Below, in pieces: positions 1 to 10,100 of a stretch of 64,000 bases of DNA. The DNA lies in contig DAIPBO010000005.1 of assembly GCA_036774405.1 (NCBI GenBank), positions 97,822 through 161,821 of the forward strand. The letters run 5' to 3'. The notes beneath the pieces were generated by a model. The model did no database searches. It was not told the origin of the DNA and saw only the letters and a program-made list of their open reading frames with translations. Every line of letters begins with the position of its first letter. Within the stretch, counting starts at the first letter, position 1. This stretch comes from JAAYDS01 sp012729155. GTDB taxonomy: Bacteria > Chloroflexota > Anaerolineae > UBA1429. A program made the position numbers and the translations under genes.

Positions 1-210
1 GCGGCTGCCGGCAAAGATCATGTCTTCGGTGGTGCGAGCGCGCATCGAACGATAACTCTGTTCGCCAAGCACCCAGCGGATGGCATCGGCGACGTTGCTC
101 TTGCCGCTGCCGTTGGGGCCTACCACAGCCGTGATGCCGTCGGCAAACGCAAAGGTGCAGCGCGAGGCAAAGCTCTTGTAGCCGTGAAGGCTCAACGCCT
201 TGAGGCGCAT
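1..210 (-). CDS. smc: Chromosome segregation ATPase SMC, N-terminal fragment (cut by window edge)
   Basis: Only the first 70 residues are present; the gene continues beyond base 1. The translation from the ATG at 210 begins MRLKALSLHGYKSFA and contains the Walker A motif GPNGSGKSNVADAIRWVLGE, which is diagnostic of SMC/RecN-type ABC ATPases and closest to bacterial SMC. SMC condenses and organises the chromosome with ScpA and ScpB. A TGGAGCC ribosome-binding site sits just before the start. It lies 19 nt after rnc on the same strand, the common rnc-smc order. Confidence 0.93.
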   Translation of the reverse strand, partial: MRLKALSLHGYKSFASRCTFAFADGITAVVGPNGSGKSNVADAIRWVLGEQSYRSMRARTTEDMIFAGSR

Positions 211-229
211 GGCGGCTCCATCAAGATAC

Positions 230-925
230 TCATTCGCGATGCGTCTCTAGCGCCTGGTGCGCAGCAGACTGCTCAGCTGTCTGCTTGCTGTTGCCAACGC
301 CGGTGCCCCAGGGTGTGTCGCCCACGAGAACTGCCACGGTATACTGGCGCGCATGGTCCGGACCCTCGACAGAGACCACCTCATAACGCGGGGTAATGCG
401 CATCGTCGCCTGAGTATACTCTTGTAGTTCGCTCTTGGGGTCCTTGGTCTGCCGCGCTTGATCGATCTCGGCCGCCTGACATTCGAGCAGCGCCACGAAC
501 CACCGCTCTACGGCGGCGATGCCCTGATCCAAGAACAGGGCGCCAACAAGTGCCTCAAAGCCTGCACAGAGGTTGGCCACCTTCTGACGGCCACCGCTGG
601 CCTCTTCACCGTGGCCAAAGCGCATATAGTTGCCCAGATCGAGATCGTTGGCCATCTGTGCGAGGCTTTCGGTGCGCACCAGCCGCGCTCGCAGTGAGGT
701 TAGCTCTCCTTCGGTGGCATCGGGCAGGCGCGCAAACAGCCAGTGTGCCACCACAAAGTCGAGCACTGCATCCCCTAGAAACTCGAGCCGCTGGTTGTGC
801 GGCACATCTTTGTCAGTCTCGTTGGCGTATGAAGTGTGAGTAAGGGCCTCTTGCAGCAGCTCGACACGCTCAAAGACGATGCCGAGGTGTTGCTGCAATG
901 CACGTATAGAGCCTCCTTGCGACAC
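230..925 (-). CDS. rnc: Ribonuclease III
   Basis: This 231-residue protein is a double-strand-specific endoribonuclease that matures rRNA and some mRNAs. The catalytic signature NQRLEFLGDAVLDFVVA lies near residues 44-60, and a second acidic cluster sits in FEALVGALFLDQG near residues 122-134. A double-stranded-RNA-binding domain fills about residues 160-228 (DPKSELQEYTQ to QTAEQSAAHQAL). The length is normal for the family. The start is a GTG at 925, only 4 nt after the aspS stop; no good Shine-Dalgarno precedes it, so translation may be coupled to aspS or the start may differ by a few codons. smc follows 19 nt downstream. Confidence 0.95.
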   Translation of the reverse strand: MSQGGSIRALQQHLGIVFERVELLQEALTHTSYANETDKDVPHNQRLEFLGDAVLDFVVAHWLFARLPDATEGELTSLRARLVRTESLAQMANDLDLGNYMRFGHGEEASGGRQKVANLCAGFEALVGALFLDQGIAAVERWFVALLECQAAEIDQARQTKDPKSELQEYTQATMRITPRYEVVSVEGPDHARQYTVAVLVGDTPWGTGVGNSKQTAEQSAAHQALETHRE

Positions 926-929
926 GATG

Positions 930-2696
930 CTAGTCCTGATCGACGATGCGGATCTGTAGCTCGTCGAGCTGTCGCGCCGATATCTCAGAGGGCGCGTTGG
1001 TCATCAGGTCGACTGCGCGCTGCGTCTTGGGGAAGGCCATCACCTCGCGGATGTTGGCCTCGCCAGCGAGGAGCATCACCAAGCGGTCGATGCCTGGCGC
1101 AATGCCGCCGTGGGGCGGAGCGCCATACTCGAATGCCTCGAGCAAATGGCCGAACTGCGCCTGTGCCTCCTGGTCGCTGATGCCAAGCGCCCGAAACATG
1201 GCTGTCTGTAGCTCGCGACGGTGAATGCGGATGCTGCCGCCGCCCACCTCATAGCCATTGGCGACCACATCATATGCCTTGGCGCGTGCCCGCGCAGGAT
1301 CAGCAGTGAGCAGGGGGATGTCTTCATCCAGCGGGGCCGTAAAGGGGTGGTGCTTGGCCGTGTAGCGTTGTTCCTCTTCGCTCCACTCGAGCAGTGGAAA
1401 GTCCAGAATCCAGCAGAAGCCGAGCACATTGCCGTCCAGCAACTCGAGCCGCCGCGCCATCTCGAGGCGCAACTGGCCCAGCGCCTCTGCCACCACCTCG
1501 GCTTGGTCGGCGACGATCAGGAGCAGGTCGCCAGTGGTGGCGCCGGTGCGGCTCAGAACGTCCGCGATCTCCGTCTCGGTCAAGTTCTTGGTGATCTGTG
1601 AACGCAGCCCGTCATCACGTACAGCGATCCACGCCAGGCCCTTGGCACCCGACGCCCGAGCGAACTCGACCAACTCGTCGAGCTGGCGCCGTGAGTAGTC
1701 GGCGCAGCCGGGCGCCACGATTGCCTTGACGCGTCCGCCGGCAGCCAGCGCCTCGCTGAACACGCGGAACTCGCAGCCGGCGAGCGTTGGCCCCAGATCG
1801 ATCAACTCCATGCCGAACCGGATGTCAGGCTTGTCGCTGCCAAAGCGCTCCAGTGCCTCATCATACGTGAGTCGTGGGAAGGGCTTGTGCAGTATCTGCT
1901 TGTGGCCTATCGTCTCGGTCAGCTCGATGAACATGGGCTCGATCAGCCCCAGGATGTCCTCGCGGTCGACGAACGACATCTCCAGGTCGAGCTGGGTGAA
2001 CTCGGGTTGCCGGTCGGAGCGTTGGTCCTCATCGCGAAAGCAGCGCGCGATCTGAAAATAGCGCTCAAAGCCAGACACCATGAGCAACTGCTTGAGCTGC
2101 TGCGGAGACTGGGGCAGCGCATAGAACTTGCCGTGGTGCAGCCGGCTGGGCACCACATAGTCGCGGGCGCCTTCGGGGGTAGACTTGATCAAGATAGGCG
2201 TTTCGATCTCGATAAAGGCACGCTCGCAAAGGTAGTTGCGGATAAAGCGCACCACCTCGTGGCGCAAGATAATATTCCGCTGCATGCGCTGTCGCCTCAA
2301 GTCGAGGTAACGATAGCGCAGGCGTAAGGCTTCGTCGACCTCGGCGTCCTCGTTGATGTAAAAGACCGGGGTTTTGCTTTCGTTCAGCACGGTGACACTA
2401 TCGGCCAATACCTCGATCTCGCCGGTGGGCATGGCAGGGTTCTCCATGCCCTCTGGGCGTCGCGCCACCGTCCCAGTGACCGCGACGACGTACTCGTTGT
2501 GGATGGCGTTGGCGAGGCGGTGGGCATCAGCCGAACGCTGCGGGTTCAGCACCACCTGCGTAACCCCAAACCGATCTCGCAGGTCGATGAACACCACGTT
2601 ACCATGGTCGCGTCGACGATGCACCCAGCCTGCGAGAGATACCGTCTCACCGGCTTCGGTGGCCCTGAGCTGCCCACACGTATGCGTCTTTAACAT
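930..2696 (-). CDS. aspS: Aspartyl-tRNA synthetase
   Basis: This 588-residue class IIb synthetase charges tRNA-Asp (or tRNA-Asp/Asn) with aspartate. The order is an OB-fold anticodon-binding domain (LAGWVHRRRDHGNVVFIDLRDRFG), class II motif 2 (FQIARCFRDEDQRSDRQPEFTQ split around the FRDED core), a bacterial GAD insertion, and motif 3 (GGIAPGIDRLVMLLAG). That layout and length identify the bacterial-type AspRS. The ATG at 2696 is preceded by GGGAGG at 5 nt; an in-frame codon five residues upstream lacks a ribosome site. Whether it discriminates Asp from Asn tRNA cannot be read from this sequence alone. rnc and smc follow closely. Confidence 0.95.
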   Translation of the reverse strand: MLKTHTCGQLRATEAGETVSLAGWVHRRRDHGNVVFIDLRDRFGVTQVVLNPQRSADAHRLANAIHNEYVVAVTGTVARRPEGMENPAMPTGEIEVLADSVTVLNESKTPVFYINEDAEVDEALRLRYRYLDLRRQRMQRNIILRHEVVRFIRNYLCERAFIEIETPILIKSTPEGARDYVVPSRLHHGKFYALPQSPQQLKQLLMVSGFERYFQIARCFRDEDQRSDRQPEFTQLDLEMSFVDREDILGLIEPMFIELTETIGHKQILHKPFPRLTYDEALERFGSDKPDIRFGMELIDLGPTLAGCEFRVFSEALAAGGRVKAIVAPGCADYSRRQLDELVEFARASGAKGLAWIAVRDDGLRSQITKNLTETEIADVLSRTGATTGDLLLIVADQAEVVAEALGQLRLEMARRLELLDGNVLGFCWILDFPLLEWSEEEQRYTAKHHPFTAPLDEDIPLLTADPARARAKAYDVVANGYEVGGGSIRIHRRELQTAMFRALGISDQEAQAQFGHLLEAFEYGAPPHGGIAPGIDRLVMLLAGEANIREVMAFPKTQRAVDLMTNAPSEISARQLDELQIRIVDQD

Positions 2697-2777
2697 TCTA
2701 GCCTCCCACAACGCCCGAGCGTGCAGGCATTATACGTTCGGGGTACGCCTGGACAAATATCGGCTGAGCCAGGCTGC

Positions 2778-3602
2778 TCACTCGACAGCGGCAAAGTTTT
2801 GCTGATGTAGCGAGAGGATCTCGGCTGCGCTCTCCTCGATTGACTTGCTTGTCACATCGATGACCTCCCAGCCACCACGGGCGTGAATCTGCCGCGCAAA
2901 GGCCAGTTCGCGCTGGATGACGCTGAACTCGGCATAGTCGTGTGAGGCCGTCATACCAAGACGGGTAAGGCGCACCTGACGCAATAGGACCAGTCGGTCA
3001 GGACGGATGGCGAGGCCGAACACTTTGCGCCGGTCGACGCCAAAGAGCGTCTGGGGTGGCGCAATGCCATCGACGAGCGGCACGTTGGCCACCAGCCAGC
3101 CATGGGTGGCCAGATACATGCTCAACGGGGTCTTGCTGGTGCGCGACACGCCGGTGAGGATAATCTCAGCCCGATCCAACTCGCTGGGGCGCAAGCCGTC
3201 ATCATGGGCCACTGCGAACTCGATCGCCTCAATGCGGCGAAAGTACTCTTCGGTCATCTCGTGGTATAGCCCTGGCCGTTTGTGCGGCGAGATGCCCATC
3301 AGGTCGGTCAGGCGCGCGATCATCGGCCCCACCAGGTCGATAGCGGGCACGTTCATCAGACGACTTAGCGTGCTGGCGCGCAGGCGCAGGTCATCTGCGA
3401 CCAGACTGTGCACCACAATGCCACCATCGGCCTGCGCTGCGACAAAGGTACGCTGGAGCTGTGCCTCGGCCTGTATCGTGGGGTAACGATAGAGCCGGGG
3501 GCGTTCTTCTCCACACAGCCTATCGAGCACGGGCTCAAGGGTCATGGATGGGTCCAGGTGCGGCACATCGCAAAGCAGGTGAAAGATGGGGCTGTGCGGC
3601 AT
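2778..3602 (-). CDS. Bifunctional kinase-pyrophosphorylase (PPDK / PEP synthase regulator family)
   Basis: This 274-residue protein belongs to the former DUF299 family. Members phosphorylate pyruvate phosphate dikinase or PEP synthase with ADP and reverse this with phosphate. The family P-loop GVSRTSKTPLSMYLA is intact near residues 152-166, and the C-terminal ISHLHQ-like alpha segment (AAEILSLHQQNF) is typical. AAGGAGG four bases before the ATG at 3602 supports the start. Its target dikinase gene is not in the window, so PPDK versus PEP synthase cannot be decided. It is transcribed toward aspS across an 81-nt gap. Confidence 0.9.
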   Translation of the reverse strand: MPHSPIFHLLCDVPHLDPSMTLEPVLDRLCGEERPRLYRYPTIQAEAQLQRTFVAAQADGGIVVHSLVADDLRLRASTLSRLMNVPAIDLVGPMIARLTDLMGISPHKRPGLYHEMTEEYFRRIEAIEFAVAHDDGLRPSELDRAEIILTGVSRTSKTPLSMYLATHGWLVANVPLVDGIAPPQTLFGVDRRKVFGLAIRPDRLVLLRQVRLTRLGMTASHDYAEFSVIQRELAFARQIHARGGWEVIDVTSKSIEESAAEILSLHQQNFAAVE

Positions 3603-3722
3603 AGGGCCTCCTTCTTATCACTAGCTTACCACAGCCAGCGTTGATGCGGAAGGCCCAGGCCGTGGTTGCAGCTGACCTTTCTGCGGCCTATCATGGCCAC
3701 ATCAACCAGAGGAGCATTGCGG

Positions 3723-4961
3723 ATGTCTGGCGATGGTATGCCGGTGATTCGGATTCGTGACGTGCAGGTGATCTTGACGGCGCCTAACGGCATCAGGCTT
3801 GTGGTGGTCAAGGTCATCACCGATCAACCCGGCCTCTACGGGCTGGGTTGCGCCACTTTTACGCAGCGCCCATTGGCCGTGGCGGCCGCCGTCGAGCACT
3901 ATCTGAAGCCTTTTGCCATTGGCCGTGATGTATCGCGCATCGAAGACTTTTATCAGGCAGCCTACGTCAGCTCGTATTGGCGCAGTGGACCGGTGCTCAA
4001 TAACGCCTTGAGTGGCGTGGATGAGGCGCTGTGGGACATCAAGGGTAAGGTGGCTGGGCTGCCGGTCTATCAGCTTCTGGGGGGCAAATGCCGCGAGGCG
4101 GTGCCCGTGTACGTCCATGCCTCGGGCGACACCTTTGCCGAGGTCGAGGAGCGGGCGCGCGCTTATGTGGAACAGGGTTTCCGCCACGTGCGCTGTCAGG
4201 TGGGCATCTCGGGCATGAGCACCTATGGCAGCCGTGGCCCTGGGGGAATGGCGGCCCTCGACCCGACGCAGACGCGCACCTGGGAGCCCACCGCTTATGT
4301 GCACACAGTGCCCAGGCTGTTCGACCACCTGCGGCTGGCCCTGGGCGATGATGTCGAGCTGCTGCACGATGTGCACGAGCGCATTCCACCGATCCTGGGC
4401 GTGTGGCTGGCCAAGGCCCTCGAGCCCTATCGTCTGTTCTTCCTCGAGGACCTGTTCGCCCCTGAGGACAATGCTTACTTTGCGCAGGTGCGCCAACAGT
4501 GCGCCACGCCGCTGGCCATGGGCGAGCTGTACGTTAACCGGGCCGAGTATGTGCCGATGATCCAGCAGCGACTGATCGACTTTATCAGGGTGCACATCTC
4601 AGACATTGGCGGGTTCAGCATGGCGCGCAAGCTAGCCGCCTTTTGCGAGTTTATGGGCGTGCGCACCGCCTTTCATGGCCCAGGCGACGTCTCTCCGGTG
4701 GGGCATGCGGCTAACATGCATCTCGATCTCGCCATCCCCAACTTTGGCATCCAGGAGCTGGCGCTCTTTCGCGATGAGACGCGCGAGGTGTTCCCCGGCA
4801 CGCCCGAGGTGCACCACGGCTGCATGTGGCCCAACAACCGGCCAGGGTGGGGCGTGGAACTCGACGAGGCGCTGGCCGTCCGGTATCCTTTCCCCGAGGA
4901 TCGGTACAATGGCGCCTGGCCCGAGGTGCGTGCCTGGGATGGGACGGTCATCCAACCCTAG
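3723..4961 (+). CDS. Enolase-superfamily dehydratase, ManD/RspA type
   Basis: This 412-residue protein resembles D-mannonate dehydratase / starvation-sensing RspA proteins, which dehydrate sugar acids by Mg-assisted proton abstraction. The metal ligands are visible at D216 (LLHDVHER), E242 (FFLEDLFAPED) and E268 (MGELY), exactly 26 residues apart as in ManD enzymes, and H218 follows in the same D-x-H arrangement. A capping domain precedes the barrel. The ATG at 3723 follows GAGGAG with about 9 nt spacing, so I prefer it to the in-frame ATG at 3666. Many RspA-like members do not act on mannonate, so the substrate is open. Convergent with an SMP-30 lactonase gene that may act in the same sugar-acid pathway. 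Confidence 0.88.
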   Translation: MSGDGMPVIRIRDVQVILTAPNGIRLVVVKVITDQPGLYGLGCATFTQRPLAVAAAVEHYLKPFAIGRDVSRIEDFYQAAYVSSYWRSGPVLNNALSGVDEALWDIKGKVAGLPVYQLLGGKCREAVPVYVHASGDTFAEVEERARAYVEQGFRHVRCQVGISGMSTYGSRGPGGMAALDPTQTRTWEPTAYVHTVPRLFDHLRLALGDDVELLHDVHERIPPILGVWLAKALEPYRLFFLEDLFAPEDNAYFAQVRQQCATPLAMGELYVNRAEYVPMIQQRLIDFIRVHISDIGGFSMARKLAAFCEFMGVRTAFHGPGDVSPVGHAANMHLDLAIPNFGIQELALFRDETREVFPGTPEVHHGCMWPNNRPGWGVELDEALAVRYPFPEDRYNGAWPEVRAWDGTVIQP

Positions 4962-4965
4962 AACA

Positions 4966-5000
4966 ACTCAGAGGCCCGAGCTATGCTCGGGCCTCTGAGT
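4966..5000. terminator. Bidirectional hairpin terminator candidate
   Basis: A perfect 15-bp inverted repeat (4966-4980 and 4986-5000, left arm ACTCAGAGGCCCGAG, loop CTATG) fills the gap between the convergent ManD-like and SMP-30 genes. No long T tract follows, so it may act on both strands or simply protect 3' ends. Confidence 0.75.
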
Positions 5001-5001
5001 G

Positions 5002-5850
5002 CTACCAGAACACCGGCAGGCCTGGCGTGCGAGTAGTTAGCGAATAGAGCCCCGTGCGTGCGGTGATGTACAGCGTGCGCAGGTCGTGGCCGCCAAAGGC
5101 CAGGTTGGCTGGCTGCTGCGGCAGGCGCACGATCCCGACCAGCGCCCCATCGACGGCATACACCCAGAGGCCACCCGGCCCAGTGCAGTAGATGCGCCCT
5201 TCAGCATCGACCTTCATGCCGTCTGGGCTACCCTGGTCGGGTGATGACAGGTCAGCAAAGAGCCGATCATTGCAGAGCCCGCCGTCGGGCATCACGTCGA
5301 ACGCGCGGATTATGCGGCGCGGCGAGTCGTCGACATACAGCGTATGTTCATCGGGCGCCAAGGCCAGCCCGTTCGGCCGCCCAAAGTCATCGACCAACCG
5401 GCGCAGTTCACCGTCGGCCGTCAGCAAGTAGAGGCCGTTACAGGGCTGTTCTTGCTGCTCAGGCTCGATGCCATAGGGCGGATCGGTAAAGTAGACAGCG
5501 CCGTCGCTGCGCACGACGATATCGTTGGGGCTGTTGAGGCGCTTGCCCTCGTAGCGGTCGGCCAACGTCACAACTGCGCCATCGGCCTCGGTGCGCGATA
5601 CACGGCGGTTGCCATGCTCGCAGGCTAGCAGACGGCCCTGACGGTCGAAGGTGAGCCCGTTCGAGTTGCCGCTGTTACGCCTCCAGGGCTGTGGCTGCCG
5701 GTCTGGCTCAAAGCGGTAGATGATAGCTGCGGGGATGTCGCTGAACAGCAGGAACCCATCGGGGTGCCACACGGGCCCTTCGGTGAACTGGAACCCAGCA
5801 GCGATCTCGGTCGCATCCAGCGAGACGAACAGGTCTGCCAACGTGCTCAT
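5002..5850 (-). CDS. SMP-30/gluconolactonase/LRE family protein
   Basis: This 282-residue six-bladed beta-propeller belongs to the family that hydrolyses sugar lactones such as gluconolactone with a divalent metal. Typical elements are FTEGPVWHPDGFLLFSDI near the N-terminus (first metal-ligand Glu), RLNSPNDIVVRSDGAVYFTDPP in the middle (Asn ligands) and GRPNGLALAPDEHTLYVDDS. The start is the ATG at 5850, with GAGGAG 8 nt upstream; longer versions extend into the preceding gene. It begins 5 nt after a Gfo/Idh oxidoreductase gene, so oxidation to a lactone followed by lactone opening is a plausible paired function. The substrate is unknown. Confidence 0.88.
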   Translation of the reverse strand: MSTLADLFVSLDATEIAAGFQFTEGPVWHPDGFLLFSDIPAAIIYRFEPDRQPQPWRRNSGNSNGLTFDRQGRLLACEHGNRRVSRTEADGAVVTLADRYEGKRLNSPNDIVVRSDGAVYFTDPPYGIEPEQQEQPCNGLYLLTADGELRRLVDDFGRPNGLALAPDEHTLYVDDSPRRIIRAFDVMPDGGLCNDRLFADLSSPDQGSPDGMKVDAEGRIYCTGPGGLWVYAVDGALVGIVRLPQQPANLAFGGHDLRTLYITARTGLYSLTTRTPGLPVFW

Positions 5851-5855
5851 GGCGA

Positions 5856-7019
5856 TCACTCCTCGATGCTGACGACGCGGCCGCTGGCCGCCGAGGCCAC
5901 GATGGCGCACACCACTTGAGTTTGCCGCCAGCCGTCAACGTGGGTAGGCACAGGGCCATGACCCTTCCATGACGAGGGTGTGAGGGTGTCATCCAGAATG
6001 GCATCCACAAAGCTGCGGCAGAGTGACATCGTTTCTCCATAGCCCAAGCCCTGGAACTCGAGCGAGTGCATGTCTGTGGCGCCGCCGGCACTCAGGGTGG
6101 CGGTGGCCGGCGCAGGGCGATGCACCAGAGCGCGCATCTCGACGCCGCGTTCGCCCAGCCTCTCGCGGTGCTCGAGCAGCTCCTGAGCGCTCACCTCGGG
6201 CGACAGATTCGCTCGCCAACCGGCGCTTGTGTTAAACCCGCCGCGTTTGTTGTAGATGAGCGTGCCCTTGCTGCCTGAGAAGCACATGTAGAACTCGACC
6301 AGCTCGTCGATGTGTTTGATCCACTCGGCCTTGACGCGGATTTTGGCGCCACTGTCAAAGGTGAGGTACGCGTCATACACGTCTGGTGTGTTGCCCAACA
6401 CCTTCTGCTGCGCGATGGCGTACACCTCGGTGACCCGCGCTGGTGCGAGATACCAATGCAGCAGGTCAACGACGTGACTCAGCAAAAAGTGAGCCGTCGA
6501 CGAGCCAGCAGCCCAGTCACGCGAGCGCCCTCCCCACATCTGCGTGGGCACAGAGATGTTGTCGTCAAGCCGCGCCTCGCCATAGACCAGCTCTCCCAGC
6601 AGGCCTTGCTGCAGAACATAGCCCGTGGCGATGTCGAGTGTGGCTGCGCGGTTGGCATAGTTGACGAAAAAGCGCGTGCCATGCCGCTCGATAGCCTCCA
6701 TCAGGCGGCGGCCATCATCCAGGGTGGTGGCGAGGGGTTTCTCCTCGATAATGCAGGGCACACCTGCTTCGATGGCATCGAGGCAGGGCTGTAGATGCAG
6801 CGGATCAGGCGTGGCTACCACCACCAGGTCCAGGCACTGGGTGGCCATCTCTGCCAGCGAACCGTATGCCGTGGCGCCCAGCGGTGTGGCCACGCGCTCG
6901 GCCACTTCTCGTCGCATGTCGGCCACGCCAACGAGCTTGACCTCGGGTTGCGCAGCGAGAAACGCTGCGTGCTGGCTGCCAAGGATTCCCGCGCCGACGA
7001 CGCCGGCCCGTATCGTCAT
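5856..7019 (-). CDS. Gfo/Idh/MocA-family oxidoreductase
   Basis: This 387-residue NAD(P)-dependent sugar or polyol dehydrogenase starts with a Rossmann fold (IRAGVVGAGILGSQHAAFL) and carries the family EKP motif (IIEEKPLATTLDDGRRL, near residues 90-105). A C-terminal alpha/beta substrate domain follows (LSHVVDLLHWYLAPARVTEVYA, with the HVVDLLHW element placed like the usual catalytic region). AAAGGAG precedes the ATG at 7019. It forms a two-gene unit with the SMP-30 lactonase. The substrate cannot be deduced from the sequence. Confidence 0.9.
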   Translation of the reverse strand: MTIRAGVVGAGILGSQHAAFLAAQPEVKLVGVADMRREVAERVATPLGATAYGSLAEMATQCLDLVVVATPDPLHLQPCLDAIEAGVPCIIEEKPLATTLDDGRRLMEAIERHGTRFFVNYANRAATLDIATGYVLQQGLLGELVYGEARLDDNISVPTQMWGGRSRDWAAGSSTAHFLLSHVVDLLHWYLAPARVTEVYAIAQQKVLGNTPDVYDAYLTFDSGAKIRVKAEWIKHIDELVEFYMCFSGSKGTLIYNKRGGFNTSAGWRANLSPEVSAQELLEHRERLGERGVEMRALVHRPAPATATLSAGGATDMHSLEFQGLGYGETMSLCRSFVDAILDDTLTPSSWKGHGPVPTHVDGWRQTQVVCAIVASAASGRVVSIEE

Positions 7020-7157
7020 GGTTATGCTCCTTTCAGTACAGTCAGCGTCATTCTAGTGGGCCAAGAGACCGCGTCAAGGGCTGGTGGGCACAGTTGCCTG
7101 GGTGCCGAAAGCGGTGTATCATCCTCTATTGCTGAATCGCCATTGCAGCGAGGGTAG

Positions 7158-10100
7158 ATGAGGGCGATCGTACATGGCACCTGGATAGCGAGCCCGGCCT
7201 TTGATGAGGCAAAGCTCTTTTTCGTGTGGGCCGAACGCGTGGCTCAGGCGGGCGTAGAGCCACCGCGCGCGCGGGTGGCACGCCATCCCTTTGCGGCCAC
7301 CACCATCGAGATCGCTGCTTTTTTGCAGCAGCGTCTGCCCGGGCGCGATTGGCATCGTAGCCGCCGGCTAACGGCCGTGGCGCTGCTCCCTTCGTCGTCG
7401 GCGGCGCCGCTCGTTCCGGGTTGGCTGCTGACCGAAGATGCTCAAGAGGCCGCTGTTGGCGGGCTGCGGCCGTGGCGCATCGAAGGGTTGGGCATACCCG
7501 CTGGGGACCTGATCGAACTGCTGGTGGCCATGCCTTTGAGCGACGATGACGAGGCCGCCGACCATCGCCTGGGCGATGATCTGCGTTTCTGGGGCCTGGC
7601 CGCCAAGTTCGTGCTTGAGCTACTGGCTCGCCAACGCTATCTGCCTGGCATCGAGCTGAACGATGGTTCATCGCGCGCAGTGTGGCTCGCCAACCTCGAT
7701 GACGAGCACGATGCGACCCGTTTTGAGCAGCTGGTGCTTGGCATGCCCTCGGCCTGTCGTGCTGTGGTGCAAGAGCGTGAGCTGGACCGTGACCTGCAGC
7801 ACAGTGGCGCCGCCCCACGGCAACTGCTTGAGAGTTTCGTCAGCGAGCTTCTCGATCAGGCGGTGCGCAGCTGGGGCGCGCCGGCAGGGCGCCGTCAGAG
7901 CAGGCCTGCCCGCTCCAGCGGGGCTGGCAGCGAGCTGTCGCGCAACTGGTGGCGCGGCCTGCTGGGGGAGAGCGGCGAGCTGCGCGTTAGCCAGCGTCAT
8001 CACGGCGAGCTGAATCGCTTCTATCAGGCCTGGAAGGGCTGGACGACGCGGACAGCAACCCACGAAGGCGCTTCGTTTCGCATCTGCTTTCGCCTGGAGC
8101 CGCCCAACATCGACGCCGGCGTGCAACACTGGCGTCTGGCTTACTTTTTACAGGCTACCGATGATCCCAGCCTGCTGGTGCCCGCGTGGGAGGTGTGGCG
8201 CGAAAGGGGCAACGCCCTGAGCTACCTCAACCGGCGCTTTGACAACCCGCAGGAGAAGCTGCTCGAAGGTCTGGGCGTAGCGGCCGATCTTTGTCCTGCC
8301 ATCAGGCGCAGCCTGCGCGATGAAGCCCCCGAAGCAACGCTGCTCTCTGACCAGGAGGCGTTCAGCTTTTTACGCGAGATCGCGCGTCTACTCGAGGGCT
8401 CTGGCTTTGGCGTGCTGGTGCCCCCCTGGTGGAACCAACAAGACACGCGACTGCGCGTGCGGGCGAGGCTGGGGGGCATCGCCGATGCTGGCCGTAACGA
8501 CGGCATGTTGAGCATGGACATGCTGGTCAGCTATGACTGGCAACTGGCGCTGGGCGACGAGGTGCTGAGCCGCGATGAGTTCGAGCGGTTGGCAGCGCTC
8601 AAGGCCCCTCTGGTGCAGGTGCGTGGCCGCTGGGTGTTGCTGCAGCCCGACCAGGTTGAGGCGGCAGTGGCATTCTGGGAAAAGCACCGCCAGCGAGAGC
8701 AGCTGCGACTGGGCCAGGCCCTCAATCTGGCGCTGGGCGCTACGGATGAGCTCGACGGTCTGCCCATCAGCGATGTTGATGTCGACGATGGCTTCTCACG
8801 GGTGCTCGACGTCTTGACGCAACGGCATGAGCTGACGCTACATGAGCCCCCTACAGAGTTTGTGGGCGAGTTGCGGCCCTATCAGCAAGTTGGCTTCTCA
8901 TGGTTGGCTTTTCTGAGACAGCACGGCTTTGGCGCCTGCCTCGCCGATGACATGGGGCTGGGCAAGACGATCCAGGCCATCGCCCTGTTGCTGCACCTCA
9001 AAGAGTTTGGGCAGAATGGCGCCCCGTCGCTCGTCGTCTGTCCGACGTCGCTGGTGGGCAACTGGCGTCGCGAGATTCTGCGCTTTGCCCCAAGCCTGAA
9101 GGTGATGGTGCACCATGGCACTGGGCGCGCAGAGGGAGACGCCTTTTTGGAGCAGAGCCGCGCTCATGATGTGGTGATCAGCACCTACGGTCTGATGCGC
9201 CGTGATCTTGACGACCTGATGCAGTTGCAGTGGAGCAACGTGATCCTTGACGAGGCGCAGAACATCAAGAACCCGCTCACCAAGCAGGCACGCGCGGTGC
9301 GCCGCTTGCAGGCCAAGGGGCGCGTGGCGCTCACTGGAACGCCCATCGAGAACCGGCTGACGGAGCTGTGGTCGATCTTTGGCTTCTTGAATCCGGGCTA
9401 TCTGGGCACCCACGCGGGCTTTCGACGTACCTTTGTGCTGCCCATCGAGCGCTATCAGGATCAGGAGGCCGTCGAGCGGTTGCGGCGGTTGGTGCGCCCC
9501 TTTGTGTTGCGGCGTGTCAAGACCGACCCACTGGTGATCGCCGATCTACCGGAAAAGTTCGAGCACAAGGTGTACTGCAACCTCACACGCGAGCAGGTGA
9601 CGCTCTATGAGGCCGTGGTGCAAGATGCCATGGCAGCCCTGCGCGAGGAAAAGCTGAGCGAGCCGGGCATCCGTCGACGTGGCATTGTGCTGGCCATGTT
9701 GACGCGGCTCAAGCAGATCTGCGACCATCCGGCGTTGTTTCTCAAGGATGGCTCCGAACTCGGGCGGCGAGCGGGCAAGTATACACGCTTGTGCGAAATG
9801 CTCGAGGAGATTCTGGACTTGGGCGAGCGTGCCTTGGTCTTTAGCCAGTTCGCCGAAATGGGCAGGTTGCTGCAGGGCGATCTGGAGCGTAGGTTCGATC
9901 GCCAGGTGTTCTTTCTGCATGGGGGCACCCCTCAACAGCAGCGCGAGCGCATGATCCGTGCGTTTCAAGAGGATGCCCACGCGCCCAACATCTTTGTGTT
10001 GTCGCTCAAGGCTGGTGGCACCGGCCTCAACCTGATGCGTGCCAACCACGTCTTTCACTACGATCGCTGGTGGAACCCGGCGGTTGAGAATCAGGCGACT

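Noticed and set aside
3702..4595. Minus-strand ORF of 297 codons opposite the ManD-like gene
   Set aside because: The ManD-like frame has conserved metal ligands and ribosome site; the reverse frame has none.
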